Translations under genes and position numbers: made by a program
Shown here: positions 34,202 to 43,797 of the stretch, piece after piece
Position numbering within the stretch: the first letter of the stretch is position 1
How the letters are laid out: each line of letters begins with the position of its first letter
The notes under the pieces: model-generated
What the model saw: only the letters and a program-made list of their open reading frames with translations
Told to the model about the DNA's origin: nothing
The model's database searches: none
Source: CG2-30-36-16 sp964372115
Lineage (GTDB): Bacteria; Bacteroidota; Ignavibacteria; Ignavibacteriales; Ignavibacteriaceae
NCBI GenBank assembly: GCA_964372115.1
Contig: CAYJPN010000018.1
Coordinates: 1 to 64,000, forward strand
Length of the DNA: 64,000 nt
Direction: 5' to 3'

Positions 34202-34223
34202 TGTTTCTATATTTATCGAAACA
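34202..34223. promoter_or_regulatory. Operator-like dyad 1 of the ArsR-DUF2087 operon
   Basis: TGTTTC-N10-GAAACA, spacer TATATTTATC, lies 12 bases upstream of the start codon at 34189. It has a close copy 53 bases further upstream. Confidence 0.5.
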
Positions 34224-34254
34224 AAAATAAATCATTGCATAGAGAATGTCAATC

Positions 34255-34276
34255 TGTTTTTATTTTTATCGAAACA
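34255..34276. promoter_or_regulatory. Operator-like dyad 2 of the ArsR-DUF2087 operon
   Basis: TGTTTT-N10-GAAACA, spacer TATTTTTATC, matches dyad 1 at 20 of 22 positions. The 53-base offset is about five helical turns, so two dimers would sit on the same face of the DNA. Confidence 0.5.
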
Positions 34277-34362
34277 TATAATGGTGTGCGTAAAAAGTAT
34301 AATGTGAGGAAAGGTTCTCTTAAAAAGGGAAGGTATAACCGGAAGGAGAATATCTTGTTAAA

Positions 34363-35388
34363 TTAATCAGAAATATTTGTGTGGTTTATAAGTAGTTTGG
34401 TTTCCAATACTATTTTTTCAGGCTCGTAAGATTTTGGATGGTTGATCATTTTTAGAATTAGTTTTACTGCTTCTTCCCCAAGTTTTTGGGTCGGCTGATC
34501 GACGAAATTAAACACAGTCGGGATAATATGCTTAAATGTGTTGTTACCGAAACACGTTATTTCAATATCCTGTGGAATTCTTACGCCCAGTTCATATGCG
34601 GCTTCGTAAATACCGAGCGCAACAGGATATGTCATGGCGAGAATGTATTCGGGGAGTCTTCCCTTTTTGTAAATTGATTTAAAACCGTTATAACCTGCTT
34701 CGTGCCCGAATCCGCCATCGATAACCCAATCCGGGTTAAGTTTAAAACCATTTAATCTCATTGCTTCAAAAAAACCCTCATTACGCTTCCGCCCTATATT
34801 AATATTATTATTACCGCCAATTTTTGCAATTTTTTTGTACCCTTTATTAACGGCATATTCTGTTGCGGCAAATGCCCCCCCTTTATCGTTTACGGTTACG
34901 CTTGAAATGCCGGGCATCTCGGGCGCTCTATCAACAAAAACAATGGGAATATTATTTTCCATAATTTTTTGGAAAACCACGAAGTTTGTGGTTTCCTGTG
35001 TTATTGAAATAATTAATCCGTCAATTTTCATCGACATTAAAAACTGAACGTGCTTTTTTTCTCTCTCTGCAAGCTCTTCGGAAACGGTAAGCACTGTTTC
35101 ATATTTATATTTGGATGCAGCCGCAAAAATCGATTCTATCATTGCTCCGAAAAAGAAATGTGCAATTTCGGGGACAACAAGACCTATCAAATTTGACCGC
35201 AGCGAGGATAAATTTTTTGCCATAAAATTCGGCATATACCCGAGTTCTTCGGCAAGCTGCTTAACACGTGCCGTGGTTACCGGCGAGATGTCAGGGTGAT
35301 CTCTTAACGCTTTTGATACTGTAACCTTAGAAACGTTAAGTAAGTTCGCTAAATCTTCTAATCTGATTGGTTTGGATTTTTTATTCAT
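34363..35388 (-). CDS. LacI-family transcriptional regulator, orphan
   Basis: The 341-residue protein has a LacI helix-turn-helix (IRLEDLANLLNVSKVTVSKA, LRDHPDISPVTTARVKQLAE) and a periplasmic-binding-protein-like effector domain (about 65-335: NLIGLVVPEIAHFFFGAMIE, IVFVDRAPEMPGISSVTVND, ITCFGNNTFKHIIPTVFNFV). The helix-turn-helix reads VSKVTVSKAL, with Lys where many LacI proteins have Ala. No sugar gene follows it. The nearest likely target is the carbohydrate locus that begins about 960 bases upstream in the other direction. I chose the ATG at 35388 over a TTG at 35406. Confidence 0.88.
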   Translation of the reverse strand: MNKKSKPIRLEDLANLLNVSKVTVSKALRDHPDISPVTTARVKQLAEELGYMPNFMAKNLSSLRSNLIGLVVPEIAHFFFGAMIESIFAAASKYKYETVLTVSEELAEREKKHVQFLMSMKIDGLIISITQETTNFVVFQKIMENNIPIVFVDRAPEMPGISSVTVNDKGGAFAATEYAVNKGYKKIAKIGGNNNINIGRKRNEGFFEAMRLNGFKLNPDWVIDGGFGHEAGYNGFKSIYKKGRLPEYILAMTYPVALGIYEAAYELGVRIPQDIEITCFGNNTFKHIIPTVFNFVDQPTQKLGEEAVKLILKMINHPKSYEPEKIVLETKLLINHTNISD

Positions 35389-35773
35389 TCTAATATTAAA
35401 CGACAAATATTGTTGTTTTAAAGGTAAGAATATTTTTTTAAAAAGAAATTACTTAATGAATAAAAAACGACGACCAGTTATTATATACATAGTCGAATAA
35501 TTTAGTTAAAGTTAGTTGCCCAAAATCCATTATCAGAGAATTATAAATCAAAAATAAAACCCAATCTCTCATTTTAGTTAAAACTCGTAAACTACTCTCA
35601 TCATTCCATAGCTAGAAAAAGCTATTGCGCCATTTATTCCCCGTCTTTAATAATATACCCACCCATAGTACAGACCTCTTACTTTAGCATTTTTATAAGA
35701 TATCGAACTTTTATTCCTTAGACTGTTTATCCAAACCTGGAAGAGCCAGAGCCATATTATTTGAGATGAATAA

Positions 35774-35820
35774 ATGAATGGTCGAATGAAAAACATTCAT
35801 GTATGCATTTTCATTCATTC
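35774..35820. repeat. ATGAATG/CATTCAT inverted repeat cluster
   Basis: ATGAATG (35774-35780) and CATTCAT (35794-35800) form a hairpin with a 13-base loop. A further CATTCATTC follows at 35812-35820. The motif recalls the arms of the nested repeat near 30060-30150. Confidence 0.4.
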
Positions 35821-36307
35821 TTGCTTTTTAGTCTTTTAGTTTGCAAATATTCTGCCGTACATTACAAGAATTCAAGTGTTTGGGTATTGATAAACTCCGC
35901 CGCATAAAAGCAGGTGTTATTTCTTATACTGCAAACCATTACCTTAATTAATCATTCACAAAATAAATATCCTCTCAATCAAAAGATGTAGTCCCTTTTT
36001 CATCCCTTTGGTCGATAGCTTTTTCCCTTATAACGACCGATTATGCTGTATGTATTAACTAACTTATCGATTATAAAATATTATTTGGAGTATTCCTTCA
36101 ATTCGATACAAAATTGTTTTTGCAGCCGAAAAGTATTGTGATAACAATAACGTATAAATAAAAAAATAGCTTTTTAAGGCGTGGTTCGATTTTTTAAATC
36201 GTTTTACTCTAAAAGTATTACTGCGCTTAACTGACGAAATACCAAAACAAAGTATTCGGTTAAAATAATGAAGAAAATATTTTTACTGACATTAATTTGA
36301 CTTAATT

Positions 36308-36343
36308 GGTTAAAAAGTTTAAATTATGGTTAAACGTTTAAAT
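36308..36343. promoter_or_regulatory. Tandem LacI-type operator-like sites
   Basis: Two GGTTAAA...TTTAAAT units start exactly 20 bases apart (36308 and 36328). The second contains the perfect 12-base palindrome TTAAACGTTTAA (36330-36341) with the central CG typical of LacI operators. They lie just before the LacI gene at 36352, so autoregulation is likely. Confidence 0.55.
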
Positions 36344-36351
36344 GAGTCGAG

Positions 36352-37377
36352 ATGAAATCTACAATTAAAGATGTTGCGAAAAAAGCGAATGTATCTATTG
36401 CCACTGTTTCTTATGTGATAAATAAAAGTAAGCCTATATCGGATGAGACAAAAAGTCGCGTATTCAAAGCAATTAAATCTCTCAACTACCATCCTTCCAA
36501 ATCAGCGGTAAATTTAGTTTCAGGCAAAACAGGGAACGTTGGTTTTATTCTTACTGATGATCACTTTTTACGAACAGAACCTTTCTACACAACAATATTT
36601 TTAGGTACCGAGTTTGAAGCAAGAGGTGAGGGTTACTATATATTACTTACATCAATAAGACAAGACTTTAATGAAAATGATCCTTTACCACGATTTATAC
36701 TAAACAAAAGTGTTGACGGAATTATTATAGCCGGAAAAGTTCCGCATAACCTTATTGAAAGAATATCTTCATATAATCTTCCAACTGTATTTGTTGATTA
36801 CGTGCCGCCAAGTAGTGTTTTTTCTCAGGTATTGATTGATAACATTCAAGGCGCTCTGTTAGCAACAAATCATTTAATAAACCTCGGGCATAAAAATATC
36901 GCATTTGTTGGCGGTGATATTGAACATCCTAGTTTGTCTGATAGGTTAATCGGTTACAAGCAAGCATTGGAGAAAGCGAAAATTCCCGTTAAAAACTATT
37001 TGATTGTTACAGATGCAAAATATCCCGATAGACAAAACGGGTTTAATTCAGCCAAAAAATTATTTTCAAAAAACAAAAATGTTTCTGCGGTGTTTGCAGG
37101 AAACGATGCCATGGCTATAGGCGTTCTTCATTATCTGAAGGATAACGGGTATAAAGTTCCTCAAGATGTATCGTTAGTCGGGTATGATGATATTGAAGCT
37201 GATATTATGCTTCGCCCGACTCTAACTACAATAAGAGTACCTAAAATTGAGATGGGTAGTGAAGCGCTTAAACTAATAGTTACGATGCTAAAGAATAAAA
37301 AGTCTATAATTAAAAAAGTGCTTATGCCTGTTGAATTAATTGTCCGGGAATCAACATCAATCTATAAACCAAAATAA
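36352..37377 (+). CDS. LacI-family regulator of the carbohydrate locus
   Basis: The 341-residue protein has a complete LacI helix-turn-helix (STIKDVAKKANVSIATVSYV, ISDETKSRVFKAIKSLNYHP) with the hinge region SAVNLVSGKTG, then the sugar-binding effector domain (IGFILTDD-like start to LTTIRVPKIEMGSEALKLIV). It is the first gene of the locus, 6 bases ahead of the dehydrogenase, and has two operator-like sites directly upstream. It probably represses the locus until a sugar or sugar phosphate binds. The effector is not visible from sequence. Confidence 0.92.
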   Translation: MKSTIKDVAKKANVSIATVSYVINKSKPISDETKSRVFKAIKSLNYHPSKSAVNLVSGKTGNVGFILTDDHFLRTEPFYTTIFLGTEFEARGEGYYILLTSIRQDFNENDPLPRFILNKSVDGIIIAGKVPHNLIERISSYNLPTVFVDYVPPSSVFSQVLIDNIQGALLATNHLINLGHKNIAFVGGDIEHPSLSDRLIGYKQALEKAKIPVKNYLIVTDAKYPDRQNGFNSAKKLFSKNKNVSAVFAGNDAMAIGVLHYLKDNGYKVPQDVSLVGYDDIEADIMLRPTLTTIRVPKIEMGSEALKLIVTMLKNKKSIIKKVLMPVELIVRESTSIYKPK

Positions 37378-37383
37378 TAAATT

Positions 37384-38412
37384 ATGTTAGCAGCAGTATT
37401 TAATGGGAATAAAAATATTACGTTAAGTGATTATACACTCCGATCACTTGAAAACAATGAACTTCTCATTAAAGTAGCGTGCTGCGGCGTTTGCGGTACA
37501 GATAAACATATTTATGAAGGAAAATCTCCTTCGAGTATCCCGGTTATTCTTGGACATGAATTCAGCGGGGTCATCGTCGATAGAAACAATTCTAATTCTG
37601 AATTTAATATCGGCGACAAAATTGTAATTGATCCCAATATTTACTGCGGCGAATGTTACTATTGCAGAAAAGGAATGGTTAATTTCTGCAAAAATCTTAG
37701 AGCTCTCGGGGTTACTTTAAACGGCGGGTTTGCGGAGTATTCTATTGTTCCTGCATCGCAAGCTTACATTCTTCCAACTGATTTTGATCTTTCCATTGCT
37801 GCATTTTCCGAACCGCTTTCATGCTGCTTAAGAGGTATGGAGCATGCGGATGTTAAGCATGGAAACAGTGTCGTGATTATCGGAGGCGGGACAATCGGGC
37901 TTCTGATGGTGCAGTTAGTTAGAAATTCAGGCGCCTCAAAAATTATTTTAATAGAACCCTATTTAGAAAAACAAAAAATGGGAATAGAATTAGGCGCAGA
38001 TTTTTCACTCAGTCCTTTTAGCGAAAATATTTTTGAAGAGATTAGAGATTTAACCAACGAACAAGTAGATGCTGTTATTGAATGCGTAGGGAGTAAAGAT
38101 ACAGTACATAACGCAATTAAAATGGCAGGCAAAGGGGGGAAAGTTGTTATTTTCGGTCTTGCTCCAAAAGATCAGTGTGTTACTTTAAATCTTCAATACC
38201 TCTTTCAAAATGAATTGAGAATTTTTAACTCATTTCTTAATCCATTTTCATTTCAACCCGCAGTCGACCTGTTAGTAAATAAAAAAATTAACGTGGAAAA
38301 ATTAGTTACAAAACAAATTTTATTAAAGGACGTAACAACAATTTTTTCTGATATAAATATTTCTGGTAGTGTAAAAGTTCAAATAATCAACAACAATCAA
38401 CAATTACTTTAA
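37384..38412 (+). CDS. Zinc-dependent alcohol/polyol dehydrogenase (MDR family)
   Basis: The 342-residue enzyme has a GroES-like domain with catalytic zinc ligands in CGVCGTDKHIYEG and GHEFSGV. The structural zinc loop is CGECYYCRKGMVNFC, complete with four Cys. The Rossmann domain has VVIIGGGTIGLLMVQLV. It is of the sorbitol/threonine dehydrogenase type and would oxidise a secondary alcohol of a sugar or polyol with NAD(P). Its position between the regulator and the surface proteins suggests that it handles a sugar released by this locus, but the substrate is not known. Confidence 0.88.
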   Translation: MLAAVFNGNKNITLSDYTLRSLENNELLIKVACCGVCGTDKHIYEGKSPSSIPVILGHEFSGVIVDRNNSNSEFNIGDKIVIDPNIYCGECYYCRKGMVNFCKNLRALGVTLNGGFAEYSIVPASQAYILPTDFDLSIAAFSEPLSCCLRGMEHADVKHGNSVVIIGGGTIGLLMVQLVRNSGASKIILIEPYLEKQKMGIELGADFSLSPFSENIFEEIRDLTNEQVDAVIECVGSKDTVHNAIKMAGKGGKVVIFGLAPKDQCVTLNLQYLFQNELRIFNSFLNPFSFQPAVDLLVNKKINVEKLVTKQILLKDVTTIFSDINISGSVKVQIINNNQQLL

Positions 38413-38422
38413 AGGAGTAGCT

Positions 38423-40981
38423 ATGAATAAAATTAGCAACATTAACCGATGGTGGATAGGAATTATTTCTATCCTTCTTTTTGCGGTTCAATTTCCGCTG
38501 CTGGCTCAAGGCGGAATTAATGAGATCGGCGGTTTCGAGCAATCGTTACCATCATATTGGACAAAGGGAGCCGAACCGAGTGGCGCCACATTAAGCTGGG
38601 CTACTGATCAATTTCGTTCTATGGGAAAATCTTTGAAAATAGAAAAAACTACGACAACAACACAAGCAATGTGGGAGTCGGAAAATATGTGCGATTTATG
38701 GTCGGAAAAACATTTTGCCAATGTTGATATAAAGTTCGGTCTTTATTATAAAACTATGGGTGTAAATACAAATCCGGCAAATGATGACCAGAAATGGTAC
38801 GTGACGTACACATTTTATAGAGAAGACGGAACTGTAATCGGAAATAAAAAATTCGAATTAGACCAGAGTGCAGCCAGCACGACCGGCTGGGTAGCAGATA
38901 CCACTGCAATAGGTGAAATAAGTTTACCTGAAGACTCATGGAAAACTATAATAAGATTTGTCGGTGGTAAAGATGCAACAGGTATTGTCTGGACAGATGA
39001 TTACTTGTTTGTAGGAAGAAATGGCTGGGCCGGACAGGATTGGAATACTCAGGTTGGTGTACCAACGGGCTGGTTCTACTGGCTGCCACCAATAGGTGGA
39101 AATGATGGTTTATTAGATCAGGGTTATGAAAATACGAAAGTTACAAATGAACAAGCTCATACAGGAAATAACTCGTTAAAATTTGATATACCTGTAGGAA
39201 CCCATGACGGGTTTGTAGGAACTACAAAATACGAATTAGTTGAAGCTCAACCTGGTGATGTATTAAGAATAAGTGTATGGATAAAAGGAACAAATCTACA
39301 GCCGGATTCTGCAGTAGCAGTTGGTGATCCGTGGACTGTATCTCTTACAGCCATATACCACACCACATTAGGTAATAATGCAGGCTGGGGACAATATGCA
39401 GCTAGCGATGACATACCGCTGCATTTCCCTAATGCAACATCATTTGACTGGACAAAATATTATGTGGATGTAACTATTCCCGATCCTCCGTCAGGTGAAA
39501 CTGCAAAATCTATTTCAGTAAGACTTCATCCCCTCGGAAGATTCTCTGGTACTGTTTGGATGGATGACCTAACCGTTGAAAAGTTAGATATTCCGGGAAT
39601 AAATGAGATCGGCAGTTTCGAACAAGCTTTGCCATCATACTGGGCTAAAGGTTCGGAACCAAGCGGATCAACATTAAGCTGGGCAACGGATGAATTTCGT
39701 TCTATGGGAAAATCTCTGAAAATAGAAAAAGGTGTCACTATTGGTGCAGCGCTATGGGAATCAGAAAATATGTGCGATTTGTGGTCGGAAAAACATTTTG
39801 CAAATGTAGATATAAAATTCGGACTTTATTATAAGACGATGGGCGTAAATACAAATCCGGCAAATGATGATCAGAAATGGTATGTAACATATACATTCTA
39901 CAGAGAAGACGGAACAGTAATAGGAGAGAAGAAGTTTGAATTAGACCAGAGTGCAGCCAGCACAACAGGCTGGGTAGCAGATACCACCACAATAGGTGAA
40001 ATAAGTTTGCCCGAAGATTCTTGGAAAACAATAATCAGGTTTGTCGGTGGTAAAGATGCAACCGGAACCGTCTGGGCGGATGATTTTCTGTTTGTAGGAA
40101 GAAATGGCTGGGCTGGACAAGACTGGAACACTCAGGTTGGCGTACCGACCGGATGGTTTTACTGGATGCCTCCTATCGGTGGGAATGATGGTGTTTTAGA
40201 TCAGGGATATGAAAATACAATGGTAACAGATGAATACGCCTATAACGGTAATTACTCATTAAAATTTGATATACCTGTTGGAACCCATGACGGGTTTGTA
40301 GGAACAAAAAAATACGAACTTAAAGATGTTGTACCGGGTGACAACTTAAGAATAAGTGTCTGGGTAAAAGGGATGAATCTCCAGCCTGACTCAGCTATTG
40401 CAGTCGGTGATCCATGGACTGTATCTCTTACAGCCATATACCACACTACAGTAGGTAATAATGCAGGTTGGGGACAATATGCGGCAAGCGATGATATACC
40501 TCTACACTTCCCCAATGCGCAATCGTTTGACTGGACACAGTTTTATGTAGATGTTGTTGTACCGGAACCGCCGACAGGTGAGATTGCAAAATCTATTTCT
40601 GTCCGGTTACATCCTCTTGGAAGATTCTCCGGTACGGTTTATATGGATGTATTGGAAGTAAAAAAAGCTGACCCAACAGATGTTCATAATGAATTTATAC
40701 CTGTTACACATAATTTATTTCAGAATTACCCGAATCCATTTAACCCCAGTACAATAATCAGCTACTCTTTACCAATTGTTTCGAATGTATCATTGAAGAT
40801 TTATGATATCCTTGGAAGAGAAGTTAAAACTTTGATTAACAGCGAACAAAACGCTGGAATTCATAATGTACAGTGGAATGGTGATAACATTTACGGAAAC
40901 AAAGTTTCCAGCGGAATTTATCTGTATAAGATAGAAGCCGGTGATTTTATAATGACAAAAAAAATGTTACTGCTTAAGTAA
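38423..40981 (+). CDS. T9SS surface protein made of two near-identical 361-residue modules
   Basis: The 852-residue product has a signal peptide (to PLLAQG), two tandem copies of a beta-sandwich-rich module and a type A sorting domain (NLFQNYPNPFNPSTIISYSL onward). Each module has two jelly-roll-like parts. The first starts NEIGGFEQSLPSYW and NEIGSFEQALPSYW, and the second contains NNSLKFDIPVG and ends in SVRLHPLGRFSGTVWMDDL. This layout resembles carbohydrate-binding modules and no catalytic pair stands out, so glycan binding is the best guess. GGAG at 38414-38417 fixes the start. A strong terminator follows. Confidence 0.8.
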   Translation: MNKISNINRWWIGIISILLFAVQFPLLAQGGINEIGGFEQSLPSYWTKGAEPSGATLSWATDQFRSMGKSLKIEKTTTTTQAMWESENMCDLWSEKHFANVDIKFGLYYKTMGVNTNPANDDQKWYVTYTFYREDGTVIGNKKFELDQSAASTTGWVADTTAIGEISLPEDSWKTIIRFVGGKDATGIVWTDDYLFVGRNGWAGQDWNTQVGVPTGWFYWLPPIGGNDGLLDQGYENTKVTNEQAHTGNNSLKFDIPVGTHDGFVGTTKYELVEAQPGDVLRISVWIKGTNLQPDSAVAVGDPWTVSLTAIYHTTLGNNAGWGQYAASDDIPLHFPNATSFDWTKYYVDVTIPDPPSGETAKSISVRLHPLGRFSGTVWMDDLTVEKLDIPGINEIGSFEQALPSYWAKGSEPSGSTLSWATDEFRSMGKSLKIEKGVTIGAALWESENMCDLWSEKHFANVDIKFGLYYKTMGVNTNPANDDQKWYVTYTFYREDGTVIGEKKFELDQSAASTTGWVADTTTIGEISLPEDSWKTIIRFVGGKDATGTVWADDFLFVGRNGWAGQDWNTQVGVPTGWFYWMPPIGGNDGVLDQGYENTMVTDEYAYNGNYSLKFDIPVGTHDGFVGTKKYELKDVVPGDNLRISVWVKGMNLQPDSAIAVGDPWTVSLTAIYHTTVGNNAGWGQYAASDDIPLHFPNAQSFDWTQFYVDVVVPEPPTGEIAKSISVRLHPLGRFSGTVYMDVLEVKKADPTDVHNEFIPVTHNLFQNYPNPFNPSTIISYSLPIVSNVSLKIYDILGREVKTLINSEQNAGIHNVQWNGDNIYGNKVSSGIYLYKIEAGDFIMTKKMLLLK
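38513..40678 (+). repeat. Direct tandem duplication, 1,083-bp unit
   Basis: Unit 1 spans 38513-39595 and unit 2 39596-40678, with a period of exactly 361 codons and no indels apparent. Long DNA stretches are nearly identical. The ends, about 15 codons of each unit, diverge more. Confidence 0.88.
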
Positions 40982-40993
40982 ATTATATTTATC

Positions 40994-41026
40994 AGCGGGC
41001 GCTATTTTTTAGCGCCCGCTATTTTT
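40994..41026 (+). terminator. Intrinsic terminator inside the locus
   Basis: AGCGGGCGCTA (40994-41004) pairs with TAGCGCCCGCT (41010-41020), followed by ATTTTT. It separates the binding protein from the TonB receptor, so the two may be expressed at different levels. Confidence 0.85.
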
Positions 41027-41081
41027 CAAAAAAAACTAAAATTAATTTTATAAACTTTTAATGTAATAATAGGCGGATATC

Positions 41082-43775
41082 ATGTTCACTATTACTAATT
41101 ATAATAAAGTATTAACTTCATCACTCTGTATAATAGTTTTCTTGATGGGAACATTGGTTTATGCCGGAACCACTGGAAAAATTGCAGGTAAAATAACCGA
41201 CAAAACCTCGGGAGAGATGCTGATAGGAGCTAATGTAATAATTGTCGGCACTTCAATGGGGGCATCAGCGGATATTGATGGAAATTATTTTATACTAAAT
41301 ATTCCGCCCGGCGAGTATCAAGTAAAAGCCTCTATGATCGGCTATTCTTCTTTTACCATTCAAAAAGTTAGAGTCTCGGTAGACCAAACAACAAAAATTG
41401 ACTTTGAATTAAATTCGGAATCTGTACAATTAGCCGATATAGTTGTAACTGCCGAAAAATCTGTGGTGAGAAAAGATTTAACATCAACGGAAGAAACTAT
41501 TAGCGGTGAAAATATTTCGATGCTTCCTCTGGAAGATGTTTCTGCCGTGGTTAATTTACAAGCTGGGGTTGTTGATGGGCATTTTAGAGGCGGTAGAGGT
41601 AATGAAGTAAAATATATGATTGATGGTGTCCCGGTTAATGATGTTTATTCCGGTCAATCATCCTTAACAGTTGAGGTAAATAGCATTGAAGAAATTCAAG
41701 TTCTTACCGGTACATTTAATGCTGAATATGGAGAAGCCCTTTCGGGTGTTGTAAATCAAGTAACCAAAATTGCGGGGGATAAATTGGATGGAAATATTTC
41801 ATTCTATTCCGGCGATTATGTCAGCTCTCACAAAGATATCTTTACAAATATAGATCATATAAGTCCAAAAAATGTTTATAATATTCAGGGCAATGTTAGC
41901 GGGCCTGTGCCGGGTTTAAATAAACTGGTAAAGTTTTTTTTATCGGGAAGATATAACTACGATGAAGGCGCAATCTACGGGCAGCGAATTTTTAATCCAT
42001 CAGACTCATCAAACTTTTCTGCCAATAACCCGGCAGATTGGCATGTTGGCTCCACGGGCGATGATGCTTATGTTCCGATGAACTTTAACAGAAGGTTATC
42101 ATTACAAGGTAAATTAGCGTTTGATGTCGGAAGCGGAAAAGGAATTGTGTTATCAGGGCTTTATCAGGATAATGAATACAGAGATTATAACCATGCATAT
42201 AGACTAAATCCGGATGGCGATTACAAAAAATTTCATAAAAGTTTTTTAGGTATTGCAAGTTATACCTTATTGTTAAGTAATTCTGCCTTTATAGATTTTT
42301 CTGCGTCGGGTCTCCGATCGGAGTTTAAACAATATGTATACGAAAATCCGCTTGATCCCCGTTATGTTGACCCGAATAGAAAACAGGATGTTAGCGGGAA
42401 TTCCTTTTTAACCGGTGGTACAGAGAACTGGCATTTTAATCATACCACAACAAGTTTTACCGGCAAGACCGATTTTACATGGCAAATTGATAATATCAAC
42501 CAGATCAAATCGGGTGTCGATTTTACATATCATGATCTTAAGTATCAGGATTTTCAAATAGTAATTGATGCATCATCCAATTTTAAACCAATGATACCTG
42601 CCGCGGGATCGTTTAATTATAATACTTATCAAGCAAATCCATATCAATTTGCGTATTACATTCAGGATAAAATAGAGCTTGATTATTTAATTGTTAACGT
42701 TGGTTTAAGGTTCGACTATTTTGAACCGGACGGAAAATATTTGAAGAACCCCAACAAAATTAATCTTTTGGATGAACTTCAACCACCGTTTCCCGATTCA
42801 CTACTGACGAGTGCAAAACCTAAATATCAAATAAGTCCCCGCATCGGATTATCTTATCCTATATCGGATAAAGGCGCAATTCATATCTCATACGGTCACT
42901 TTTTCCAGATACCTCCATTCGAAAATTTGTACCGCAATCCAAATTTCAGAATTCCGCTAACAGGCGACTTCCCTGAAAATATAGGCAACACTATCGGAAA
43001 TGCGGACCTTCAACCTCAACAAACAACAATGTACGAAATAGGTTTGCAGCAGGCTTTAAATGATGAGTTAGGAATAACCGTTACAGGTTATTATAAAGAT
43101 ATAAGGAATTTATTAGCAGCCGAAATTTTTATAAAAAACGAATTTAGAAAATTTAGTAAACTCATCAACAAAGACTATGGTTCTGTAAAAGGCGTTACTA
43201 TATCTTTTGAAAAAAGATTTAACAACGGAATAGGCGCAACAATAGATTATACTTTTCAAATTGCCAAAGGCAGCGCCTCCGATCCAAATACAGCATTTAA
43301 TAACGCACAATCAAATCCGCCGATAGAATCAAATAAACAACTTGTTCCATTGGACTGGGATAGAACTAATTCGCTTAACTTTACTTTGACTCTTGGAAAG
43401 CCTGGAAATTACATTGCAAGTTTTATCGGAAAATTTGGCTCAGGATTACCTTACACGCCCTCGTTACAAAATCAAAGAACCGGGTTAGAAAACAGCGACA
43501 ACAGACCTGCTTTTTTTGATGTTGATTTTTATGTTACCAAGTATCTTGAATTAGCAGGATATCAATTTTCTGTGTACATGAAAATATTTAATTTGTTTGA
43601 TAATTTGAACGAAGTAGACGTTTTTGGTGATACCGGCAGAGCCGGCGAAACATTAGAGCTTACAAGAAATCAAACGGCGCCGAGAGGCGTTAATACAATT
43701 AAGGAATATTTTACTCGACCGGATTATTATTCATCTCCAAGACAAATTGTTCTCGGTGTTGATTTTTCATTTTAG
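41082..43775 (+). CDS. TonB-dependent outer-membrane receptor
   Basis: The 897-residue protein has a signal peptide (to GTLVYAG) and a carboxypeptidase regulatory-like domain (residues about 27-112: GKIAGKITDKTSGEMLIGAN, ADIDGNYFILNIPPGEYQVK). A TonB-box-like stretch DIVVTAEKS precedes the plug (about 125-240, MIDGVPVNDVYSGQS and NAEYGEALSGVVNQVT) and a 22-strand barrel ending in IVLGVDFSF. It is shorter than most SusC proteins and no SusD gene follows. The next genes are a large secreted protein and a PorV/PorQ protein. It probably imports oligosaccharide with energy from TonB. Confidence 0.9.
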   Translation: MFTITNYNKVLTSSLCIIVFLMGTLVYAGTTGKIAGKITDKTSGEMLIGANVIIVGTSMGASADIDGNYFILNIPPGEYQVKASMIGYSSFTIQKVRVSVDQTTKIDFELNSESVQLADIVVTAEKSVVRKDLTSTEETISGENISMLPLEDVSAVVNLQAGVVDGHFRGGRGNEVKYMIDGVPVNDVYSGQSSLTVEVNSIEEIQVLTGTFNAEYGEALSGVVNQVTKIAGDKLDGNISFYSGDYVSSHKDIFTNIDHISPKNVYNIQGNVSGPVPGLNKLVKFFLSGRYNYDEGAIYGQRIFNPSDSSNFSANNPADWHVGSTGDDAYVPMNFNRRLSLQGKLAFDVGSGKGIVLSGLYQDNEYRDYNHAYRLNPDGDYKKFHKSFLGIASYTLLLSNSAFIDFSASGLRSEFKQYVYENPLDPRYVDPNRKQDVSGNSFLTGGTENWHFNHTTTSFTGKTDFTWQIDNINQIKSGVDFTYHDLKYQDFQIVIDASSNFKPMIPAAGSFNYNTYQANPYQFAYYIQDKIELDYLIVNVGLRFDYFEPDGKYLKNPNKINLLDELQPPFPDSLLTSAKPKYQISPRIGLSYPISDKGAIHISYGHFFQIPPFENLYRNPNFRIPLTGDFPENIGNTIGNADLQPQQTTMYEIGLQQALNDELGITVTGYYKDIRNLLAAEIFIKNEFRKFSKLINKDYGSVKGVTISFEKRFNNGIGATIDYTFQIAKGSASDPNTAFNNAQSNPPIESNKQLVPLDWDRTNSLNFTLTLGKPGNYIASFIGKFGSGLPYTPSLQNQRTGLENSDNRPAFFDVDFYVTKYLELAGYQFSVYMKIFNLFDNLNEVDVFGDTGRAGETLELTRNQTAPRGVNTIKEYFTRPDYYSSPRQIVLGVDFSF

Positions 43776-43797
43776 TTATCTTTTTATTGGAGTAAAA

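Larger units (their letters stand above)
35389..36351. other. Long non-coding region between two divergent LacI genes
   Basis: I find no gene with a credible start, ribosome site and composition in this 963-base stretch. It includes the short repeat cluster at 35774-35820 (ATGAATG...CATTCAT) and, at the right end, the tandem operator-like sites. A small RNA or a decayed gene cannot be excluded. Confidence 0.5.

Noticed and set aside
33638..34307. Plus-strand frames opposite the ArsR-DUF2087 gene
   Set aside because: They lie opposite the winged-helix and the operator sites and show no protein family features.
38423..40981. The duplicated-module protein as a SusD replacement
   Set aside because: It lies before a strong terminator and has no helical TPR-like fold. 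A glycan-binding surface protein fits better, though it may still join the uptake complex.
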